Shown: positions 21,741 through 29,490 of the stretch, piece after piece
Position numbering within the stretch: the stretch's first letter is position 1
Layout of the letters: every line of letters begins with the position of its first letter
DNA from: an uncultured Alphaproteobacteria bacterium
GTDB taxonomy: Bacteria; Pseudomonadota; Alphaproteobacteria; Micropepsales; Micropepsaceae
Direction of reading: 5' to 3'
Assembly: GCA_902825865.1 (NCBI GenBank)
Contig: CADECX010000038.1
Span: 1-33,499, forward strand
DNA: 33,499 nt
Notes under the pieces: model-generated
The model's database searches: none
The model's input: only the letters and a program-made list of their open reading frames with translations
What the model was told of the DNA's origin: nothing
Position numbers and translations under genes: made by a program

Positions 21741-24124
21741 TGCTCCAAACTCAATGCCGTATGGACATTGGATAGAGGATAGGTCTGGCCTTTCCAGACA
21801 AACTCGCCCGGCAAGTCGGCGGGACGTTCGATTGCCGCCGACAGCTTGCCGCCCTCCACTTTATACTTCACAGACACCACGCCTTTGGGCGTGGCAGCGG
21901 CGGCATCCAGGCTGGTCAAGTCGCCCAGCACCGGCGCGATCCGCACCCGCGCATAGCCGGGCGCACCGGGGCGGATGCCCGCCACCACACCCAGCAGATC
22001 GGCGGTGGGATGGGCGCTCCAGGCATGGGTGTCGGACCGCGTGTCGCCACGCGATTCCGGCCAGGTGGTGTAATTGAGCTTGAGCAGATCGCGCCAGGTC
22101 CGCAGCAGCGCCGGATAGCGGTCCGCCTTGCCCGCATGCTCGAAGGCGCGGATCAGATACCAGGCGAAATAATACGTGGTGGTGTAAAGCTCGGGCGGCG
22201 CATCGATGCCGCGACCGGGCACCGTGATGCGGTCGAGAATGGCGGGGGCTTCCTCCACCGTGGCGACATCATAGAGAACCGCCAGCGCATTCATATGCTG
22301 GCTCAGAGGCGTTTTGTCCGATGTGTCGGCGAACAATCCGCTTTTTTCATCCCGGCAATGGGCACGGATGGCATCGCGCGCCGCATCCGCCTTGGCGGTA
22401 TTGGTGGCGGCCTCCGCCTTGTCGCCATAAGCCTCTTCCAGCGCCACGCCCTGGCGCAGCGCCCCCAGCCAGGTCACAGTCATCAAACAGCTGCCGCCAT
22501 CTTTGCCGTAAGAGGGAAAAGTCTCGCGATTGTTGCCGCGCGGTCCCGCCCAGTCGATGAAATTCCATTGCGGGTTCTTGCTCAATAGACCGTTCGGGGT
22601 CAGCCAGGGTTCGAACCATTTCAGGATGGTGCGCATGCGCGGCAAATGACGGACGATCAGCGCGCTGTCGGGCTGCTCCATCGACCAGTCGCTGAGCATG
22701 CCGACCCAGGCCAGGGAGAAAGTGGCGATGACATTGTCGCTGCGGCTGGGATAAGCGCCTTGCTGCAGACCGCCATTGGTATTGGACTCGGCGAAGACGT
22801 CGATCGCCTGCACCGCCAGGCGGGGATCGCCCGATACCGCGTAGGAAATCAGCATTTGCAACCGCGTGTCGCCGGTATACTGAAGCTGCTCCCAATAGGC
22901 GCTATCCATATAGGTTTCATGGGCATCGACCAGGGCGGTGCGCCAGCCCACCTCCCAGATGCGGTTCAGTTCGGGATCGCTGCTGATGAAATGGGCCCGT
23001 TTCTGGAACGGATACCCGGTCTCATAGACGCGAAAACCTTCCAGCTTCAAAGGTTCCTTGCCGGTCTGGATGTCCAGTTCGGCATAGCGCCAGGTGCGCC
23101 ACCAAAGCGGCATGAAACTGCGGCGCTGCCCATCGGCGATGAAGGTATCGAAGATGCCCAGCGCCAACCGGTCTTGCACCAGGTCGCGGTCGCCCCGCTT
23201 CATCTCGGCGTCATACAGCGCCTCGCTATAGACCAGCTTTATGGTGGCGCCCAATCCGCCCGACACCGTCAGTTGCGGATAGCCCGCAATCATCGCCGGG
23301 CGCTTTAAAAGCAGACGGACACGGCTGTTGGCGGGGACATTGACCGGATGCTGGGGAAACGCCTTGCCGTTCACCAAGTCGCTGCGCACCACCGCGCCGG
23401 GCGGGACGGACGTAAAATTCTGCTGCGGCAGAGGATCGGCAATCAAGGTACGGCGCGCGGCCAAGGGCGCACCCACCGCATCGGTCCAGCCGATACCAAC
23501 TTCCTTGGGTCCCGCCCAGTCCCAATCGGCGGTGGCGGCATCGATCACTTCCGGGGCGCTGGCGACATAATAACGCCCGCGCGGCACCTGGACGCGGCCA
23601 TTGGAAGCGGTATGACCGGAATCGATCTTCACCCGCCAGCCCGCCTCCCCGGTCGCGATCGTCCCGCCGGTCAAACGAAAACCCAGGCCCGCGCTTTGCT
23701 GGGCGATGGGCGCGACTTGGGGCGGAAGCGCGGAAGCCGCAGGCAAGGGGCCGTCGGCGGGCGCGTCGGGCCGCTTGCGCACAAAATCCCACACCACCGC
23801 CGCGATCACATTGGGGCCACGCTTGAGATAAGGCGCCAGATCGATGCTCTCGGTGCGCCAGCGCGCGATGGTGCCGGTGGACGGGCCGGTGGCGATGCGC
23901 CTGCCATTGACGAACAGGATGAAACGATTGTCGGCGGTGACCGTCACCGGCATCGCCTTGGGCGCAGCTTTTAGATCAAGGCTGCGGCGGAAATGCAGCA
24001 CCACCGATTGACTGACACCGGCAGCATCGGGATGGGTAATCCAACCGTCATCGGGCGCGGCCTGCGCGGGACGGGAGAAAAGTACCGCAACCGCGAAGAG
24101 AAAAACCGCCCTCTGGAGTCGCAT
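21737..24124 (-). CDS. Secreted alpha-L-rhamnosidase-like enzyme (GH78)
   Basis: GH78 enzymes remove terminal L-rhamnose from plant and microbial glycosides. The 795-residue product begins with a signal peptide (MRLQRAVFLFAVAVLFSRPAQA). N-terminal beta-sandwich domains follow ('VTADNRFILFVNGRRIATGP' near residue 66 resembles the rhamnosidase N domain). The (alpha/alpha)6 catalytic domain contains 'DSAYWEQLQYTGDTRLQ', the acidic segment holding the expected catalytic residues, and 'YGKDGGSCLMTVTWLGALRQ'. The C terminus has 'THAWSAHPTADLLGVVAGIRPGAPGYARVRI', strongly typical of GH78. I start at ATG 24124, which begins the signal peptide; another in-frame start 14 codons upstream would mask it. 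It diverges from the dehydrogenase-BKACE pair across a 117-bp region with a candidate operator. Confidence 0.88.
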   Translation of the reverse strand: MRLQRAVFLFAVAVLFSRPAQAAPDDGWITHPDAAGVSQSVVLHFRRSLDLKAAPKAMPVTVTADNRFILFVNGRRIATGPSTGTIARWRTESIDLAPYLKRGPNVIAAVVWDFVRKRPDAPADGPLPAASALPPQVAPIAQQSAGLGFRLTGGTIATGEAGWRVKIDSGHTASNGRVQVPRGRYYVASAPEVIDAATADWDWAGPKEVGIGWTDAVGAPLAARRTLIADPLPQQNFTSVPPGAVVRSDLVNGKAFPQHPVNVPANSRVRLLLKRPAMIAGYPQLTVSGGLGATIKLVYSEALYDAEMKRGDRDLVQDRLALGIFDTFIADGQRRSFMPLWWRTWRYAELDIQTGKEPLKLEGFRVYETGYPFQKRAHFISSDPELNRIWEVGWRTALVDAHETYMDSAYWEQLQYTGDTRLQMLISYAVSGDPRLAVQAIDVFAESNTNGGLQQGAYPSRSDNVIATFSLAWVGMLSDWSMEQPDSALIVRHLPRMRTILKWFEPWLTPNGLLSKNPQWNFIDWAGPRGNNRETFPSYGKDGGSCLMTVTWLGALRQGVALEEAYGDKAEAATNTAKADAARDAIRAHCRDEKSGLFADTSDKTPLSQHMNALAVLYDVATVEEAPAILDRITVPGRGIDAPPELYTTTYYFAWYLIRAFEHAGKADRYPALLRTWRDLLKLNYTTWPESRGDTRSDTHAWSAHPTADLLGVVAGIRPGAPGYARVRIAPVLGDLTSLDAAAATPKGVVSVKYKVEGGKLSAAIERPADLPGEFVWKGQTYPLSNVHTALSLEH

Positions 24125-24173
24125 GTTTTCGTCGCACCTTTGCTTGACAGTCCGGCGCGGGCCCACGCCATAC

Positions 24174-24188
24174 TATTGTCTGATAATA
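24174..24188. promoter_or_regulatory. Candidate operator between divergent GH78 and dehydrogenase genes
   Basis: TATTGTC-T-GATAATA is an inverted repeat with 6 of 7 arm positions matching, in a locally AT-rich part of an otherwise GC-rich gap. Its size and 'TTGTC..GA.AA' core resemble sites of FadR-type GntR regulators, but this is only suggestive. It lies 50 nt from the GH78 start and 54 nt from the dehydrogenase start, so one regulator could serve both. Confidence 0.35.
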
Positions 24189-24241
24189 TGTCCCGGCGGC
24201 CATAAGACCACAACAAATGAGCCGCCATCCGTGGAGAAATC

Positions 24242-25186
24242 ATGAGCAAGTTTGCCATTGTCGGGGCGGGTTTCATCGGGCGCGCCTGGGCGATCAGTTT
24301 CGCCCGGGCCGGACACGAAGTGGCCTTGTGGGATCAGGACGGCGACGCCCCCGGCAAGGCGCTCGCCTATATCGACAGCCTGTTGCCGGAACTGGCCAAG
24401 CTGGATTTATTGAATGGCAACAGCATGGCGCAGGTGCGCCAGCGCATGCGCGGCGTGGCCGGCCTGGAAGTAGCGCTGGCCGATGCCGATTATGTGCAGG
24501 AAAACACGCCGGAGATACTGGACGTCAAACGCGCCATCTTCGCCCGGCTGGATCAAGCGGCCAAGCCGGACGCGATCCTGGCCAGTTCCACCTCCGCCCT
24601 TTTGCCGTCCCGCTTCACCGATCATCTGGCGGGACGGGCGCGATGCCTTGTGGTGCATCCGCTCAACCCGCCCTATCTGATCCCGGCGGCGGAAGTGGTG
24701 CCTGCCCCCTGGACCGATCCGGCCATCGTCAGCCGCACCGCCGAACTGCTGCGCGCCGCGGGCCATGCCCCGATCGTGATGAAGCGCGAGCTGGACGGCT
24801 TTGTGATGAACCGGCTGCAGGGCGCCCTGCTGGAAGAGGCCTTCCGGCTGGTGGCGGGCGGACATGCCAGTGTGGAAGATGTCGATATCGGCATCCGCGA
24901 AGGCCTGGCTTTGCGCTGGTCCTTCATGGGCCCGTTCGAAACCATCGATCTCAATGCGCCGGGCGGGGTGCGCGACTATGTCGAGCGCTATGAATCCATC
25001 TATCAGCGCCTGCATCCCAGCATGCGGGAACGCGCCGATTGGGGCGGTCCGGTGTTGAAAGAGATCGAGGCCGAGCGGCGCAAGCGCCTGCCGGCTACAG
25101 AGTTGCAAACGCGCCAGGCCTGGCGCGACCGCCATTTGATGGCACTGGCGGCGCATAAGCGCCGCGCCGCCAAGGAGATTGTATAA
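24242..25186 (+). CDS. 3-hydroxyacyl-CoA dehydrogenase-fold enzyme, L-gulonate 3-dehydrogenase/lambda-crystallin-like
   Basis: The 314-residue protein has the NAD-binding Rossmann motif GAGFIG (residues 8-13) and the catalytic His139 in 'VVHPLNPPYLIPAAEVVPAP'. The C-terminal part includes 'LDGFVMNRLQGALLEEAFRLV', 'GLALRWSFMGPFETIDLNAPGG' and 'RQAWRDRHLMALAAHKRR', closest to lambda-crystallin (CRYL1), an L-gulonate 3-dehydrogenase, rather than to fatty-acid HADs. Such enzymes oxidise a free 3-hydroxy acid to a 3-keto acid with NAD+. The start ATG 24242 has GGAG upstream. The stop and the ATG of the BKACE gene overlap as TAATG, so the two products are coupled: one makes a beta-keto acid and the other cleaves beta-keto acids. 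Carnitine dehydrogenase is an alternative in this family. Confidence 0.85.
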   Translation: MSKFAIVGAGFIGRAWAISFARAGHEVALWDQDGDAPGKALAYIDSLLPELAKLDLLNGNSMAQVRQRMRGVAGLEVALADADYVQENTPEILDVKRAIFARLDQAAKPDAILASSTSALLPSRFTDHLAGRARCLVVHPLNPPYLIPAAEVVPAPWTDPAIVSRTAELLRAAGHAPIVMKRELDGFVMNRLQGALLEEAFRLVAGGHASVEDVDIGIREGLALRWSFMGPFETIDLNAPGGVRDYVERYESIYQRLHPSMRERADWGGPVLKEIEAERRKRLPATELQTRQAWRDRHLMALAAHKRRAAKEIV

Positions 25187-26118
25187 TGAGCTTGAACGAC
25201 AAGGTGATCATCACTTGCGCGGTGACCGGCGCGATTCATACGCCTTCCATGTCGCCTTACCTGCCGGTAACGCCGGAGGAAATCGCCGAGGCCGCGGTGG
25301 GCGCCGCCGAAGCGGGCGCCGCCATCATCCATCTGCATGCCCGCGATCCGGTGACGGGCAAACCCGACCAGACGCCGGAAGCCTTTGGCCGCTTCCTGCC
25401 GCGCATCAAGCAGGCGACCAACGCGGTGGTGAACCTCACCACCGGCGGCTCGCCCTATATGACGGTGGCCGAACGCATCAAGCCGGCGGAAACTTTCAAG
25501 CCGGAAGTCGCCTCCTTGAACATGGGCTCGATGAATTTCGGCCTGTTCCCCATGCTGAACCGCTTCAAGGATTTCAAGCATGACTGGGAAGAACAGGCGC
25601 TGGAAAATTCCCGCGACCTGGTGTTCCGCAACACCTTCAAGGATATCGAATTCGTCCTGCGCACCTTGACGGACAGCGGCACGCGCTTTGAGTTCGAGTG
25701 CTACGACATCTCGCATTTGTACAATCTGGCGCATTTCCTGGAGCGCGGCTTGGTGCGCACGCCGCTTTTCGTCCAGAGCGTGTTCGGCATATTGGGCGGC
25801 ATCGGCCCGCATCCCGAGGATGTGCTGCACATGAAGCGCACCGCCGACCGTCTGTTCGGCAATCAGTATAAATGGTCGGTGCTGGGCGCGGGCAAAAACC
25901 AGCTTGCCATCGCGGCCCAGGCCGCCGCCATGGGCGGCAATATCCGCGTCGGGCTGGAAGATTCCCTGTGGGCGGGAAAAGGCCGGCTGGCGCAATCCAA
26001 TGCCGAACAGGTGCGGCTGGCGCGCCAGATCATCGAGGGCCTAGGCCGCTCCGTTGCGACCCCGGACGAAGCCCGCGCCATTCTGGAATTGAAGGGCGGC
26101 GACAAGGTCGCCTTCTAG
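25186..26118 (+). CDS. BKACE family beta-keto acid cleavage enzyme (Kce/DUF849)
   Basis: BKACE enzymes are zinc-dependent TIM barrels that cleave a beta-keto acid with acetyl-CoA to give acetoacetate and a new CoA ester; the first known member acts on 3-keto-5-aminohexanoate in lysine fermentation. The 310-residue protein shows 'VIITCAVTGAIHTP' at the N terminus and the zinc-binding 'IIHLHARDP' with His49 and His51. 'NLTTGGSPYMT' (about 83-93), 'SLNMGSMNFGLFPM' (about 110-123) and 'RVGLEDSLW' with Glu258, the likely third ligand, follow. Its substrate should be the product of the upstream dehydrogenase, to which it is coupled by a one-base overlap and AAGGAG. The stop is 3 nt from that of the convergent amidase. 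Confidence 0.92.
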   Translation: MSLNDKVIITCAVTGAIHTPSMSPYLPVTPEEIAEAAVGAAEAGAAIIHLHARDPVTGKPDQTPEAFGRFLPRIKQATNAVVNLTTGGSPYMTVAERIKPAETFKPEVASLNMGSMNFGLFPMLNRFKDFKHDWEEQALENSRDLVFRNTFKDIEFVLRTLTDSGTRFEFECYDISHLYNLAHFLERGLVRTPLFVQSVFGILGGIGPHPEDVLHMKRTADRLFGNQYKWSVLGAGKNQLAIAAQAAAMGGNIRVGLEDSLWAGKGRLAQSNAEQVRLARQIIEGLGRSVATPDEARAILELKGGDKVAF

Positions 26119-26121
26119 CGC

Positions 26122-27516
26122 TCAGACGAGCGGCGCCATCTTCTGCCATTCGGTGGTCTTTTCCAGCGCCCAGCCGATGCGCAGCGCCATCGCTTCGGCG
26201 CCGCCGCGGCAGACGATTTGCAAGGAGCTTGGCAAAGCATGGCTGGTCATGCCGTTGGGCAAGGACAGCGCACACAGGTCCAGGAAATTAACCCAGCGGG
26301 TGGAAAGCGCCGGGGTGTTGCGCTGATCGACCTCCGCCACTGGAATGGGCGGGGTCATGGCGCTTGGCGTCAGCACGGCGTCTATGCCTTCGATGCGCGC
26401 GGCGAATTCCCGCTTGCCGCGCTCGCGTTCCGCCAGCACCTCGGCATATTCGCTTGGCGAGATCGATGCCCCCGCCCGCACCCGTACCCGCACCGCCTCG
26501 TCCAGCGGCAACGCGTCATTGTCCACCAGCTCCGCCAGCCGGGGATAGCATTCCGCCGAGATGATGCGGCCCACCAGATCGCCACTTTCGCGCAACGTCT
26601 TGCCGCCTTGCGGCAGATCGACGATATGGGCGCCCATCGCCGCCAGTTCCTTGAGCGATCGATCGTAAGCGGCGAGAATTTCCGCATCGAATTCGGCGCG
26701 TTCGCTGTCCGGCAGGCGCGCCAGACGCAAATCCTTCACGCCCAATTTCAAGTCCGCCATCGGCGCGCTGGGCGGCAGATGGGCGGTCAAGGGATCAGCC
26801 GGGTCGTTGCCTTGCAACAGCATCAACAGGATCGCGCAATCTTCGACACTGCGGGTAAGCGGTCCCGGCGTATCAAGGGTGGGGCCAAGCGGAATCACGC
26901 CATGGGTGCTGATGCGCCCGATGGTGGTCTTTAGTCCCGTGATGCCGCACCAGGCGGCGGGAATGCGAACCGAACCGCCCGTGTCGGTGCCGATGGCGCA
27001 AGGCGCCATGCGCGCCGCCACCGCCACGGCGGAGCCGGAGGATGAGCCGCCCGGGGTACGATGAACTTCCATATCCCAGGGATTCCACGGCGTGCCCATA
27101 TGCTGGTTGGTGCCCCAGGCGCCGTAAGCGAACTCCACCGTATGGGTCTTGCCCAACACGATCATGCCGGCGGCCAAGAGCTTTTCCACCAAGGTGGCGT
27201 TATAGGCCGACACCCGGTCGCGCCATACGGCGCATCCGGCGGCGGTGGCATGACCCTGCACTTCCACCAGATCCTTGACGGCAATGGGAATGCCGTGCAG
27301 CGGGCCTTTGGCCTGGCCGGCGCGGAGCGCTTTGTCGGCGGCCTCGGCCGCCTGACGCGCTTCGGATTCATGGACATGGACAAAGGCGTGCAGCTTGGGC
27401 TCCAGCGCGGCCATCCGCGCCAGGCAGGCGTCCACCAAATCGACCGGCGAAAACTGGCCAGCCGCCAGCCCGGCGGACAGGGCGTGGACCGGCAATGCGG
27501 TTAAATCGGTTGCCAT
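26122..27516 (-). CDS. Amidase signature family hydrolase
   Basis: Amidase-signature enzymes hydrolyse amide bonds with a Ser-cisSer-Lys triad. All three residues are visible: Lys81 in 'IPIAVKDLVEV', Ser158 in 'TPGGSSSGSA' and the nucleophile Ser182 in 'GTDTGGSVRIPAAWCG'. Their spacing matches the family. From ATG 27516 the protein has 464 residues, a normal length; a start 19 codons upstream (27573) is possible but adds a segment not expected in the family. No signal peptide is seen. It is not gatA in context (no gatB or gatC beside it), so a catabolic amidase is more likely, with unknown substrate. It converges on the BKACE gene. Confidence 0.9.
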   Translation of the reverse strand: MATDLTALPVHALSAGLAAGQFSPVDLVDACLARMAALEPKLHAFVHVHESEARQAAEAADKALRAGQAKGPLHGIPIAVKDLVEVQGHATAAGCAVWRDRVSAYNATLVEKLLAAGMIVLGKTHTVEFAYGAWGTNQHMGTPWNPWDMEVHRTPGGSSSGSAVAVAARMAPCAIGTDTGGSVRIPAAWCGITGLKTTIGRISTHGVIPLGPTLDTPGPLTRSVEDCAILLMLLQGNDPADPLTAHLPPSAPMADLKLGVKDLRLARLPDSERAEFDAEILAAYDRSLKELAAMGAHIVDLPQGGKTLRESGDLVGRIISAECYPRLAELVDNDALPLDEAVRVRVRAGASISPSEYAEVLAERERGKREFAARIEGIDAVLTPSAMTPPIPVAEVDQRNTPALSTRWVNFLDLCALSLPNGMTSHALPSSLQIVCRGGAEAMALRIGWALEKTTEWQKMAPLV

Positions 27517-27614
27517 ATATTCACCCAAACGGAGAGGCTTTCTGTTTAACCACGCCTTAGCCTTACCCTCCATTCCTTTTTTGCCGGGGCGGGATTTGTT
27601 GCTAGGCAGAGGCC

Positions 27615-27809
27615 ATGGGGCAGAGCATTTCGTCCGTCACGGACATGGTCAGTTACGCGGGCGCCCTGCGCCGCGCGGTCAAAGAGGCGCCTACGCCGGA
27701 AACCGCGCAGAAAATTCAGCGCACCGCGACGGAGCTGGAAAAAACCGCGCTCACCCGGGTGGGACTTGCCGGGCCGGGTATCGGCAAATTGCTGGATACG
27801 TTCGCCTGA
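27615..27809 (+). CDS. Small hypothetical protein, 64 residues
   Basis: I do not recognise this ORF. It starts at ATG 27615 with GGCAGAGG just upstream and encodes a soluble, mostly helical peptide rich in Ala, Thr and Glu ('SYAGALRRAVKEAPTPETAQKI') that ends 'GIGKLLDTFA'. Codon use follows the GC-rich third-position pattern of neighbouring genes, which supports coding. It lies between the divergent amidase and a convergent small membrane protein gene. Confidence 0.5.
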   Translation: MGQSISSVTDMVSYAGALRRAVKEAPTPETAQKIQRTATELEKTALTRVGLAGPGIGKLLDTFA

Positions 27810-27830
27810 GAACGGCCTGGTGAGGGCCGC

Positions 27831-27998
27831 CTAGCGGTCCACCGTCACTTGCGGGTTCTCGCTCGGGGCTTCGTTGGCCACAACCAGGGCCAGGGTCGCC
27901 ACCACGATGATCGCGGTCATGGCGATGGCCGTAAGCCAGGGCAGCGGCTTGCCGCGCATTGGCTCGGGGATTTCAAACACATCGGGAATACGTTGCAT
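27831..27998 (-). CDS. Small single-pass membrane protein, hypothetical
   Basis: From ATG 27998 (AAGG 9 nt upstream) the ORF encodes 55 residues: a polar N terminus with 'IPEPMRGKPLPW', one clear membrane helix 'LTAIAMTAIIVVATLALVV' and a short acidic tail ('NEAPSENPQVTVDR'). An upstream in-frame start at 28064 would add a Cys-containing segment and is less likely. I do not recognise a family. The well-formed helix with positive residues just before it suggests an N-in inner-membrane protein. It diverges from the MHS-type transporter gene. Confidence 0.5.
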   Translation of the reverse strand: MQRIPDVFEIPEPMRGKPLPWLTAIAMTAIIVVATLALVVANEAPSENPQVTVDR

Positions 27999-28167
27999 TT
28001 GTACCGCCTTGGGACAGTTGGAGTCTTTCCCTGGGTGCCATGCATCTGTCATGCCGGGTCCCAAAAAGGGTAACGGCAGCGCGCCTTATTTGTTCCCGCC
28101 GCCGCTAACGGACAGCGGAGATTTGCGCTACTAGGGATAACGGCCGGCAAGACCAGGGCCGCCATGG

Positions 28168-29436
28168 GTGGACATGACCGAGCCATCGGAAAAATGCGTG
28201 TCGCGCGCTTCGATAGCAATCGCGGCCTTCTCCACCATCGTGGAATGGTACGATTTCACACTTTATCTCTACTTCTCCACGGTGCTGTCGCGGGTGTTTT
28301 TCGGCGGCGGCCAGACCGGCTTGCTGGCAACCCTGGCCGGGTTTGCCATTGCCTATTTCTTGCGCCCTTTGGGCGCCATCGTCTTCGGGCATGTCGGGGA
28401 CAGGCTGGGGCGACGCCGGACTTTGCTTCTCTCCGTCGCGGTGATGACTTTGGCGATGCTGGGCACCGCGCTGCTGCCGACCCATGCCCAGGCCGGCGCC
28501 ATCGCGGGATGGCTGCTTTTCCTTCTGCGCTGCGCCATGGGGTTTTCCGTCGGCGGCGAATATAATGTGGTGGTCGCTTATCTGCTGGAAGGCGCGCCGC
28601 AAAATCGGCGCGGTCTGATCGCCTCTTGCGCCGCCGCGGCCAGCGAGATCGGCGGTTTGCTGGCGGTGGGAATTTCGGCGCTGACCGTCAATGGGCTGGA
28701 CCCGGCAAGTTTGGACAGCTGGGGATGGCGCATTCCCTTCCTGTTCGGCGCCGGCTTGGCGGCAATTGTTTGGATTGCCCGTTCTACCATGGAAGAATCG
28801 CCGGACTTTTTACGGCAGCAAATGGACGGAACGGTGCCGCAAAGTCCACTGCGCTTTGTCCTGGCCGGGCATCGCAGCGGTATCGCGCGCGCTTTCGCCA
28901 TCTCCGCGCTGGGATCGATCACTTATTATGTGGGAATAACCTATGTCCCGGTTTTCCTGACCTCGGCCGGAGGGTTCAGCGAAGGCGAAGCACTTCATCT
29001 GTCCACGCTTGCGGCCATCGCCGTTATCCTGATCACCCCCATCACCGGCGCCTTGTCCGACCGCCTGGGCCGCAAACCGGTCTTGATCGTCCTGGGCGCC
29101 TGCAGCGTCCTTCTGCCTTTGTTGCTGTTTCATTTGATGGCCGGCGGTATCCGTTTCCATGCCCTGCTCGGCGCCGTCCTGCTCGCTTGCCTGGCCGGCG
29201 CGATCAGCGCCGTGGGCGCCATCGCGACGGCGGAACAATTTCCGGGAGAAGGGCGCGTCAGTGGTTTGGCCTTGGGCGCGACCTCGGCGACCGCCATTTT
29301 CGGGGGCCTTACGCCCTATATTGCCCAGATTGCGACGGCACAAACCGGCATGGCCACGATCCCCGGCGTCATGATCGCCCTTGTGGCGCTTTGCGTCCTT
29401 CCGGTTTTGGTCAAACTGCCGATCGCGAGCCGCTAG
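28168..29436 (+). CDS. MFS transporter, metabolite:H+ symporter (MHS) type
   Basis: The 422-residue protein is a 12-helix major facilitator. The N terminus 'IAAFSTIVEWYDFTLYLYFSTVLSRVFF' is the signature of the MHS subfamily (ProP, ShiA, KgtP and relatives), which import compatible solutes and organic acids with protons. The loop motif 'GHVGDRLGRRRTLLLSV' (about residues 76-92) between helices 2 and 3 and its weaker repeat 'GALSDRLGRKPVLIVL' (about 293-308) are the expected MFS gates. Translation may begin at GTG 28168 or ATG 28174; both give the same protein apart from two residues. The substrate cannot be read, but carboxylates are common for the family. The POT transporter gene follows 54 nt downstream. 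Confidence 0.85.
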   Translation: MDMTEPSEKCVSRASIAIAAFSTIVEWYDFTLYLYFSTVLSRVFFGGGQTGLLATLAGFAIAYFLRPLGAIVFGHVGDRLGRRRTLLLSVAVMTLAMLGTALLPTHAQAGAIAGWLLFLLRCAMGFSVGGEYNVVVAYLLEGAPQNRRGLIASCAAAASEIGGLLAVGISALTVNGLDPASLDSWGWRIPFLFGAGLAAIVWIARSTMEESPDFLRQQMDGTVPQSPLRFVLAGHRSGIARAFAISALGSITYYVGITYVPVFLTSAGGFSEGEALHLSTLAAIAVILITPITGALSDRLGRKPVLIVLGACSVLLPLLLFHLMAGGIRFHALLGAVLLACLAGAISAVGAIATAEQFPGEGRVSGLALGATSATAIFGGLTPYIAQIATAQTGMATIPGVMIALVALCVLPVLVKLPIASR

Positions 29437-29490
29437 CTTGATGGCTGGATTTTTGCGCCGCTCTATGCAGCTATGGGCGCCGGGGGAAAT

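Noticed and set aside
24144..24176. Possible sigma-70 promoter TTGACA ... TACTAT upstream of the dehydrogenase
   Set aside because: The spacer is 21 nt, well outside the usual 16-18, so I did not list it as a promoter.
26122..27516. Amidase as GatA of the Glu-tRNA amidotransferase
   Set aside because: No gatB or gatC is adjacent and the catabolic context fits a general amidase better.
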